A stretch of 64,000 nucleotides of DNA from Antedon bifida (lineage: Eukaryota; Echinodermata; Crinoidea; Comatulida; Antedonidae). The notes beneath the pieces were generated by a model, which was not told the DNA's origin, did not search any database, and was given only the letters and a program-made list of their open reading frames with translations. Position numbers and translations under genes: made by a program. The stretch is from assembly GCA_963402885.1 (NCBI GenBank), contig OY727097.1:24235401-24299400 (forward strand), read 5' to 3'. Below are positions 47,901 to 59,900 of the stretch, one piece after another (positions within the stretch are counted from its first letter, which is position 1; the number at the start of each line of letters is the position of its first letter).

Positions 47901-50900
47901 CCATTGTGCGTAAGTAAGTGCATTTATGAACGTGCATGTCAAGAAGACAGTCTATGTAATCCAAAGAAGTGCTATTTTCAACAGGACAATTGTTTTAGTG
48001 CATAACGGTTAAGTCGACAAAATATCCAATCTGCTGACAGTAATGTTTCGATCTTTATTTTATTTCATACGCATCCAACAGCGAGTAACAAGGTCGATAA
48101 ACTATTTTACAACTTATCGTGAATATAAAGAGTCGTGGGTTACAACCCTGGCACTTGAACCCTCCTGGACCTTGAGATTGAAGGGCAATCACTTTAACCA
48201 CAAAGCTACATCTCTACTACCTTTTTAGTACAGATCTCTCATGAAGTATGTCGATCATTCAATTAAAAATAATGAACAACCAACTAAATCCATTCGTACA
48301 TTATTTATTATTATCATACCATCATACAATAAATGCCGAGTACCAATATTTATCCGTATTTATGCCGTTAATGCATTGCGTCATTCTATTAATTAATCAA
48401 TCACGCATAACGGATTGTAACTAGTGCCATCACATAAGTAAGGAATGGTAATACGAAATTTGCATACTTGAAATTTCCACCATGTGTTTTCAATGAGACA
48501 ATAGACCGGGTATATTGGGTTAAGCTATGTTATGAGAGTGCATTGAGAATTAAGAAGTGGTGGTCGTATTCATAATTTATATTAGAAAAAGTTAACTTTT
48601 TAAAATGATTCTATTTAAATTTTGATGTTTGCGTTATTCAATATTATTAGTTGATTTTTTTAAAGTTTTTGTTTACATGTTTTAATAAAAAATGAAATAT
48701 TGCAATACAACATTCACGTAGATTCTTCGATTTTAAGAGCCTGCATCAATGTATCGGGGAAATATGTAGATCCAGATACAGTATTTCAAACACATAAACA
48801 TACTGAAACATTTACATGTTGTTTTTAAAATATGTTATTATATGATTTTATATGCGAGGCAATGCACGGGGGAGCATTAATTAAAACTTGAATTAAATCG
48901 TTCTAATTATTATTTTTAATTAATATTTTTACAGCTGACGGATGTCAAGATGTTGCAGATCCCGCGAATGGCATTGGACAGAAAAGTCAATCGGGTTCCG
49001 TTATCACATTCCAATGCTTCAACGGTTACAGTCTTCGAGGTGTCGATATGATCACATGTACAGAAGGAGGTTGGAGCGACAGTGTGCCAACGTGCATTTC
49101 AGAGCAGACTACACTTCCAAGGGCCGATAGAACTTGCATTACCCGTCCTCCAAGCATCCAAAATACAACATACGGGTATCAGTCTCGAACACATGACGAC
49201 GGAGAGCAATATTACGAGGTCAACTACTCGTGCTACCAGGGATATAAACTTTTATCTGGTGCAACTACCGCAATATGCTCCGAGGGACAATATTTTTGGC
49301 CACTAGAAGGACCCCCACAGTGTGTTGGTAAGTTATAGATGGCATTTTACATCCGATTCTTCTTAACTGACTTGCAATAGTCAGTTAGAATATATCTAAT
49401 GACGGTAACATAATAGGGCGTATTTCATTGGCGCTGAAGAGTAACTAAAATTAAAGATTACAATACAGAATCTATATTCAAACAATAATGATTTTATCTT
49501 TTACATATAGCAACATGTGCAGCCCCGGCATTTTACTGTGAACATTCATGCATTGACCGACCAATGGGAGCAGAGTGTACTTGCTATGATGGGTATTACC
49601 TAAATGACCGTGGACATTATTGTTACAGTAAGTACAGTAATATTCAAGTCATATTAATAGAAAAAACGAACGATCTCGTCTACAGTTGTATTGGGTATAG
49701 GATGATAACAAACCGTTGGAGGCCCTAATTTGTGTATGTTTACAAACAGTATAATATTAGGTTTTAACATTCTACCCAACGTCAACAGGGCCAGACACTG
49801 AACAAACTGGTTTTCTTTTAACCCTTTTGAACCCATAACTCTGTTGTATCTCGCGACCATTATAGAAATATTATCTATAAGCAATATCCATTGTGTTGAT
49901 TATGGTTTTTTGTTACACTCAATTTAACTTTTTACAGATATCAATGAATGTCTAACAGAGGGTATATGTGGACAGGGGGTCTGTCGAGATCGAACAGGAA
50001 CATACCAGTGTTATTGTTCACAGGGGTATATATTGGTGGATGGAAGATGTGAAGGTGAGAGCACTGAATAAATTTGTCGAATCTATATAAGTAGAACCTT
50101 TCCTTTAGGGCAACTCTATTTAGGGGACACTCCTATTAAAGGTACACTTTCCCGTGTCAATGAACGAGGGGAAATATGGTTTTTAACACTATGGCAAATA
50201 CCTATTCAAAAGACACCCCAAATTAAGGAACATTTTTTTGTTGGGTCCCGATGGTGTCTACTGTAGAATAATATATATGGTTGATTTATTGGTGAACAAT
50301 TCGGCACCACGAAGTGACACTAACCTAAAAATCTTTTTTTCTTCGATATTTTGATATATCGAATTTTCAATAAACAAAATACGGAAGCAAATTTCTGTGT
50401 TCATGAGCGCCTGAAGGTTGAAATATTCAGTCTAGCTAAAGGTCAAAGATATAATTAATGTCTTCCTGATTTTTTTTTTATTTAACGTTGAATATGACAT
50501 TTAAATGTCACATAATAGTTATTTAATTTCACCAAAAATTGAACCTACAAATCTTTAATAAAAGGTACCAAACTAATAACAGAACGAAAACAAACATTAT
50601 TATCATTCTCATGAACAGATGCCGATGAATGCGAATATCAATACAGATGTCGAAACAGTCAATGTGTAAACACAATTGGATCGTACACATGCCAGTGTAA
50701 TGACGGCTATAGAGCTGGAAGTAGCAATAAAGAGTGCTATGGTAAGCAATATTTAAATTAAAATCAAATCAAAGTAACATTTTACTTCCAAGGAACAACA
50801 ACCCTTCACACATCTTCTAAAACAAATTATCTTATTACAAATTGCTAATGATAAAATTTAAAATAAAAACAAAAGCTTCTAACTTGTAATTGATCAAATC

Positions 50901-53900
50901 GCTTGAGTTGCGTTGTGAGTTTTAGGCGTAAATTACGGACCAATTATTTATTCTCCCAAACGTCAAAGAATTTCCTATGCTTCTATTTTTCCTGAACCTA
51001 ACACTTTATCTCGCTTCTCCCAAATGTATGATTTGGACTTACGTATTATAGACTTGTGTATGATATGGTTGTATCGTTATCGTTAAACTAGATACCAACG
51101 AATGTACTGAAGATCCTGGTCTCTGTCAACACGGCACATGTTACAATGACTATCCAGGCTATATCTGTGGATGCAATTATGGATTCAGACAGTCAACAGA
51201 TCGTAGGAGTTGTATAGGTATACAGTACTTCATAATGTAAAACAAATTGCACTTCAAATTGGCTTCAAGCACAACTTTAGCTGTGAACAATTAGCTTCTT
51301 TAAATAAGTCTATAAATACACACCTTGTCGGAAAAGAAGATATTACTGATAATGCTTTCAAATGACAGAACCAAAAGCGTTTATAAGCGTTTTATTAGGG
51401 TTGTTTGTACTTATTTTAATTCTATAATGTTTTTTGAAATTGACATTTTGCCGGTAGATAAGAACATGTTTACTCCAATTTCATAGTTTCTAATAGTGTT
51501 TGCTTGTTTCTAGATGTTAATGAATGCGACACTGAGGATAATCCATGCAAAGACAGATGTATTAACACGGTTGGTAGCTACAATTGTGGATGTCAAAATG
51601 GATATGTATTGGGTAGTGATCAGGCTACTTGTGTTGGTAAGTCTACAAACCTGCAAACCTGTTTTCTGTAGTTTACCAACATTGTTCTACTAGTTTACAC
51701 TGGTACTCACAATCTTAAAAATTTACACCGAAATTTAAGAAAAAGGAGAGTATACTCCAAGAAGGTAATAAATGTACACGAATATCAAATAAAGTTCTGC
51801 AAAGTATAGGAAGATGATGATATCGTTTAAAACCCGAATTATGTAGACAACTTTGGATAAATTTTCTCAAGAGTTTGATCGAGTTTACAATCTTCACTTC
51901 TTCAAATAAGTTTCTGCAGTTTGCCAAGTTTTTCAATTGACCTACGCTTATTAGCAATCGGTTTTTTTTTATGTAGAACCCATCAATGGTTAAATAGATT
52001 GCGATTGTCTCTGGTTATTTCAGATTTCAACGAATGCGAAGATGGCCAAAATTCCTGTCCTTCTGGCAATATCTGTGAGAACACAGAAGGTTCGTACAAC
52101 TGCAGGGAATGTCAACAAGGATTCAGATTGACGAACGGTGTATGTAAAGGTAAACCATGATCCATGATTCTACAACCTTTTGAATATAAATTTGTTTTTA
52201 ACATTTTTCATACCATACATGCAAATATAAATACAATTTCTTCAATGTTCAAGTTATCTTTCTGAATGTTGCAAGTAGGTAGGCCTATATCCCAACAGAC
52301 CATACATATTGATTTTATGGAAATCGATCTATTGGTAACGTCAGTGAATTGAAATCTCGAGTTATGTTGTATTTTTAATACTGTAATATACAAAATGTTA
52401 AATATCACGCCATCGGCCGATTTCTGCATTCTACCAAATATTTATCTCAGTTTCTTAATTTATTATGATAATATTCTTCATAAATGAATGTTCTTATCTT
52501 TTAATGTTCTCATGTGATTGTTTAGATGTGAATGAGTGCCTAGAGGATCACGGCTATGGCGTCAAATTTGGATACTGCGAGGCCTGGTGTGGGAATACGA
52601 TCGGCAGCTATACTTGTTCATGTCCTCAACACGTGTCAAAGTGGGTTGGTTACGAGCTTGCTGAAGATGGACATAGGTGTATACGTAAGAATACCATCTT
52701 TTACAAAAGAAGAGCACTTTTCGAGTGAAATTCTGTGAATGGAGCCAAAACTTATATTTCTTTGTTAAAACTTTGATAGTAATTAAAGTATTTTGTTTTC
52801 ATTTAGCAAATTTTCTGATCTTTTGCTTTGTTGTATTTTGTTTTTTTTAAAGCAATATTTTTTTCTTCAAATCGTACTTTACTTGTTGATAATAATCTAA
52901 TATTTGTCTTTTCTTTTTAAATTTTTAGCCGCTGTATGCTCAACGTCAAACTGTGAACACACATGTATCCCATCTTCTAATAGTAGAACTTATCGATGTA
53001 GTTGCAATGCCGGGTACAGACTGCATAGAAATGGGTACAACTGTGTTGGTAAGACAAGGAATTATTTATTTCTTTTGATTGGATTGCATTTTCAGTAACG
53101 TAGTACTACTACTAGAGCTTTTTCCAATTTGGTGTTACCAGTATTTTACTACAGTACTTTGTCCACGGGTGCATTTGAAGTGGAGGGAATCATTAAACTT
53201 AGGCCTATAGTCAAATAGAACCCGAGGTTTGACTCCGATTGTATTATACCACAAGAGAAAATAAACACTTTATTTATATTCCTCTCAATTACTGTAGTCT
53301 ACATGAAAAATAAAGGAGAGAGGAACGTTTCTTCGCGTTACTAACCTTTCATTACATTACATTAGTGTTTGTTTGTTTATTCAAAATATTTTATACACGT
53401 ACAGATATAGATGAATGTGAGTCTGAATCGAGCTGTCCACATGCCTGTGTTAATACAGTTGGTAGTTTTGAATGTCAATGTTCATCGGGTCATGTCACCA
53501 CGCCAAGTGGTGAATGTGAAGGTAGGCATTTGGTTTTAGAACCAGGGAAGATTGAATTCCTTTTCACTCTCCGGTCAGAACTGTTCGCATAGGAAAGTTT
53601 TAACCAACCATTTTTCCAGCATACACCTTCGTCATCTACTTGTCTAGACTTCTAATGTCATTTGGGGATTTAGCAATATTGTCACCATGTTTCTCACTCC
53701 CATTTTCAACCAATCCTACCAATTGAATAGCGTTTCTTACGTTCTCCATGAGTATATATTGTTGTACCTTACACATAATAGTAAAGGCAATTTATTTTTG
53801 TTTATCTTAAGTTGACTTTTTGACAGTTTCCGGTTTTTGTGTACACTATATATTGTTACATTGATGTTCTTATCCGCTATTACTAAAGCCAACATTAAAT

Positions 53901-56900
53901 AACCTTATAATATGTTACTATTGCTACTACAGTATTAAGAAATAAACGGATAAATACTCCATTCATTCACTCAAAAGTACGAACATTTTACTTTGATCTT
54001 AAGCTATGTCTACACTATCAATCTTTATGTGACAACAAAATGCGATGTAATGATGTCATATCACTACATTTTTGGGCACATCATACTTTTTGTCAAACTA
54101 ATATGGTAGTGTAAACAGAGCTTTAGAGAGTGACCGGTAACACAACCTAATTACAAGAATTAAACGAAATTTAATTATAATTACAAACTTTTCAATAATT
54201 TTGCAGCATGTCGACCTGATTCGTATTACAACTTAAGAACGAATAGGTGTTTTGATTGTCCGGCAAATTCAGGCACACGTGATTTGACAGCAAGAACAAC
54301 AATCAGGCATTGTTTCTGTAATGACGGTTACGAATCAACTACAACGAAACTTGTGTGTAACGGTAAGAAACATATTGCGCGGCTCATGGACGATACCATT
54401 GTCTAAGAGGAGGTTTGTTTTTTAATTATGTTCTTCTCTCGGAGAGGAAAGGCTTATTTCGGTTTATCCAGGTAGGCTAGGCACGAACAATATTGATCCA
54501 GTTTCATATCAAATAAATTGTAAAAGTGAAAGATTTGTGACTATTCTAAACATCCGTTTACACTACATAAATAAAAGATGTTATCTGCTATTAGGCCTAA
54601 CGTTTATAAACCAACTAAATTAGCTTTCCTCAAACCGCATTTTGTGAGGCTTAGAACATGCACATTATTGAATACTGATTTTTTTTCTTTTCTCTTTTAA
54701 GATATTAATGAATGCGCTAATAACAATTTCGGTTGTTCTTTCGAGTGCGTGAACACACCAGGCTCGGCGTATTGCGTCTGTGAGCCTGGCTATGAGTTAG
54801 ACGATACTGGCAAGACGTGTATTGGTAAGCTACCATTGTTTTTTTTTTAAACTAGGCCTATCTAAAAACGCTGATACTTCGGATCACCATAAAACCAGGG
54901 GATATATGGCGCGCGAAACTGTCATTTATTCTGAAAATAGAGATCTCTTCAATTAATACAGATATCTTATATAAAATAAAGATATCTCCATATCTTATAA
55001 AAGTAATATATCAGGTGTTGATAGAGACACCTCCGTTTTAATATGTTAATTGTTTATTATTATTATTATTATTATCAGAGATGTCATGGATTCGATATGT
55101 TTATTTCCGAATAAATTACAGCTTGGCGCGCCACAGAAATATCAAAATCTTTGATTTAAACCTACTTTTTTTATTAGATACGGACGAATGCAGCCTGAAG
55201 AACGGTGGATGCCAGCACCACTGTACTAACTCAATCGGGGGATTTGAATGTTCATGCAAAGACGGGTATATAAAGGACTCTGGGGACAAATACAGGTGTT
55301 TAGGTAAGCGTAACATCACTGTTAACAGTTTAGTGAAATTACACAATGTACTTAATCAATATGGAGAAGGCATGAGTAAATATTGATTATATGGAAGTTT
55401 AAAATAGGACATAACTGGTGGAACTGGGTTATTTTTTTCAGCACAAGAACAATTATAGTTATAAAAGAAATAAATCTTTTGTTTATTCCCCCACACAATG
55501 TTAACAGTTTTTCTGTATGGGTCAATATTTTATGTTCCCAAAGTTTCCCTTATCGTAACCCAGTTTATATTAAATGTTACCCGGATTGAATAATATTTTT
55601 AAATAAAAGTAAAAAAGTAAAATAAACATAAAAATCCAAGATCCGTGCTAAAATGCTAATCAATGATAATTATAATTTCAACAGTATCAATCGGCATACT
55701 GTTTTCACTACCAAAACACATTTTCTTACTTGTACCTTTTTAGACATTGATGAATGTGCGGAAGAAAATGGCGGTTGTGAGGTCACCTGTAGAAATTACG
55801 ATGGTGGATATTACTGCGACTGCACAGATAATAGTTTGATCAATGATGACGGTGTTTCATGTGACCGTAAAGTTCAATGATTTTATTTTTAAATGTTGAA
55901 ACGTTTCAGGTGAGGCCATTGGGTTGCGCCAGATTGCTAATTGCTCAGATGTTCGTCCCTACACTTACGCAATTGTAAGTGCGCCTAAGTAATATAGTTA
56001 TCGAGTGGGACTCGATGGTTTAAGGTTAGATTCGAGCTTATTGGAAGCAGTGAGTACTACAAATCTTTACTACGAAGTAGTTGCGTCAGAGAGATATGTT
56101 AATTGGTCAATTTCTGTTGCGCATGCACAGAACGTGGTAATACATAATTTGATCATGCTTCATCTTATATTATTTCTTATTTGTTATTACAGCGATTGTC
56201 TGCAGTCCTCTTGTTGTACCACACAATGGAAATTTATCACCAAAGAAACGTTGTATTGGAAAAGAAAGTGGATTTTCACTTATCGGTAAACATAGGTCAC
56301 TTAATTGACGAGCGTAATGTACAGATCATCTCACAATTAAAAACCACCACAAGATATAATTAGTAATTTACAATAGCTACGATTTGAGATTTATCTCTAT
56401 AACAATTTATGAAAATTCTAAAAAACAATATGCATTTTCAAAGACTGCAAGCTAGAAATCTATATCACTGCAGAAACTACAAATTGTGTAACATAACTAC
56501 CAAGGTTTTTAGAATGATAGGATCATCTCAAAAATGTATTTCAACCCAAAACATAAAAGGCCTATTTTCAAGTTTAAACGATTGTTAACTAAGATTAAAC
56601 CACCCCAGACACAAGATACAACGTGATGTAACGTAGCAGTTAATAAGATGTGATAGTGATATACAGCTCATTACCTCAAAATAAATATGACGAATCAAAA
56701 AATGGGTATTTTGAAAGTTGGCAGCAAATACAGCATACAAAAGAAAGTCAAGAGAGTGACCAACTAAATGCTAAACCTAGCATAGAATCGAGAAGCTCAA
56801 TAGTTCTTTTCAGTACTACATACCGCGAACTGTAATATCGATTATCGACATGCAAACGTTGATGATATAAAAAACAACATTTTTAAATAGAATTTTGTCA

Positions 56901-59900
56901 TATTATTTTATATGTTTTTTTGCACAATGAATTACTTACTTATTTTAAATAGCAATGTTTGTTATTTTGTAGTTGGATCCACATGTGAATATACATGCGA
57001 CCAAGGGTATGAGCTTACGGACCGTGCCACAAGAATTTGCTTAAACACAGGAAGATGGTCTGGAGAAACGCCTAGTTGTCGTCGTAAGATCATTTTTAAC
57101 TATACAAAGTAGTTTTGCGTCAGGGAGCTTTTAATTGGTCAGATGTTCTACACTACACTAATACGTAATTTTACTGGATAGACAATCTAAATATTGATCT
57201 ATATGTTCTTAGTATCCAGTAGGCCTACGTCAGAGTAGGCTAAATCATCTGACCAAGTTACGATCTATTTTGTATGCTTCGCAATTACTATCCTAGAAAT
57301 CTAAAACTGTACTGTACTATTTTGCGAACCTTTTCTTAAGCTATATAAACTATATATCTAAAGTAACTTACGTCATAGATATCTGGGTCTTAAAACCTTC
57401 TCCTTAGAAAAACGAATAGAAATATATATCCATTTTGACACTGTATAAATTGCATAGTCGAGTACCGGGTCCCACTCCAAGGTTATAGTTCCACACAAAA
57501 TGTCTTAGTCATGCGTATTGATTATTTGTAAGGCAAAGCAATAAGGTACAATCCCCAAAATCACAACATTGGCAAAATGACATCAAATTCGTCCTGGACG
57601 AATTATTCACTTTGTACTGTTTATCCTTCCAGCGTTAACGTGTCCTCCATTGACGCCAATTGAACATGGTGAGGTCATTCCTGAGAGTTGTATTAGAAAT
57701 CCCCAGGTGTTCAAAGCACGATGTGCATACACGTGTGAGTCAGGTTACGTCATCGATGGCAATCAGTTCTCAAAGTGTAAGGGCATTGACGGATGGACGT
57801 CGGCACCTCCAAAATGTGTAAAAGGTAGATTTAATGTTAAAATTACATTTGAAAGACAAGAAACATTTATATAATATATTTGCGCACATCGAATGGCATA
57901 CAATCTCATCCTATTCGACCTTTTCTTTACCTTTTTCTTGATCTGACAATTACGTGTAAACACTATAAACCTCTTGTTGCGATTTAAAGGCGTTCAAACT
58001 CTGTTTCGAACTAAATCATAGATTGTACCCATATAAATGTTGATTGCGTAGATTGTGAGAAACTTTATTCTATTGCTGGTGGGTAGGTGTCTATCTGTGT
58101 CTATCAATGGGATGCCTATACTTTTCATTTTTACTCGTTTGTCTGCAACTTGAAGCTCAAACAAACAAATTATTTGGATGAAATATAGCATTTTCTATTA
58201 TTTAAATACCTTCAAATAATTTTCAGATGTCATACCAGAAATTCATTGCAGTGACTCAGTAACGACCACGCTTGCTGAGGGAGAGAGCTCGACGCTTGTT
58301 GCCATTGGCGCACCAAGATACAGTCTTGAAAGCATAGAAAGGGATACACCAGAAGACACCTTATTTGGACCGGGTTCACACACGGTAACATTTACTGCGA
58401 GTAGCAGTGACCATGAAACCACGATATCTTGTGACGTCATAGTTACTGTATTAGGTAATTTACCTTCTTTGACACTTTACTGTTTATTTTGTTAATTCAT
58501 TTAATTGTTCACTTGATGTATATCGGCATTTATTGGCTATAAGAAAAAATCATGGAACATTTATTTTTAACTGAAATAAAAAAGTTAGGAACGAACACCA
58601 ATTTATGCAAAAGATTGCTGAAGACTATCTACTATAGTGGATGTTTTCAGGACTGAAAGTCGCCGTTCCTGGAGACCACCAAGAAACAACGTCGTTCAAA
58701 AAGGACAAAGCACAGGAAGAGACGGCATTTTTGCTTGGGTTCTACGTCATGAAAATCACGTCAAAATGTTTCTTCTTAGTTTCTGCAGTAACTTTTTTAT
58801 TGCAGTAATTTGTTTATTCCAATAAAGCGTATTATCTAAGTATTAATGTAGAAGCTGTGAGCCATTAACTGCAATAATTCTATTTATAAGGTTAAGGAGT
58901 AAACAAATGAAGTTACTGCCTTAACTGGTCGTCTCCATGAACGCTTTAGTGATTAGCTGCAGTTAACAAACTTGAAAATTATTTTTATGACAGATGAAGA
59001 ACCACCTAAATTTAGTGGATGTCCGGAAGACTTTGTTGTCCAGTCTGAAGAGCAGTATCCAACGGTAACCTGGGACGAGCCCTCAGTAACAGATAATGTA
59101 ATGGTTACAAAACAATCAAAATCAATTGTAAGTTCGATATTATGTTGACAAATCCATATGCTACCATGCTCAATGCTGTCACCACAAATACAAATTTATA
59201 AAATGATTATATCCTTCCTGAATGTCTAATTTATTTAGAGGCTGTTTCTGATTCTCTGTAATTGACATTCCCATAAAGCTCTGTCTACACAGCTATCAAA
59301 CTTTATGTGACAAAAAAATGCGATGTGCCCATATATGGACACGATGACGTCATATCACCACCATATTTCGGCACATCGCACTTTTATGTCAAACTAGTTT
59401 GATAGTGCAGACAGCGCTTAAAGGATACAGTGGAAAGGCACACTTCTGCGTGTCCAGTTGGTTGAATGAATGTTCCGCCTGCCTGTTTACTCTGAGTCAA
59501 CATGACCTAATGTACTCCTTGAAGAAATACCTGTTACCATCGTAATATGGTGCAATGTTTCCATATAATTATGGATCTAAACTTGCGTAAAGGTTTGCCA
59601 CTATTAAAACATTTAAACGAATTTATTTTGTTTACAGAGTCCAAATAAACGCTTTACATGGGGAACATTCCTTGTGACATACGAGGCTAGAGATGCATCA
59701 AACAACATAGCATTCTGCACATTCCAAATCAAAATTGAACGTAAGATGTTTTTGAAATATACAGCTGTAAATACTAGGCCTACATAAAACGCCACAAAAT
59801 AAGTGTTAGTGCAGTGTTGAATTAAAATGGTACCTGAACTATAGACTTTTAATGTTCCAAAACAATTTCTCCGGAATTCCCATATCTACGGAATTCCCAC

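Noticed and set aside
56005-56192. Coding upstream extension of the sushi half-exon at 56193
   Set aside because: Acceptor ttacag at 56187-56192 and phase 1 fit the exon; the upstream frame has no domain and would break the phase pattern.
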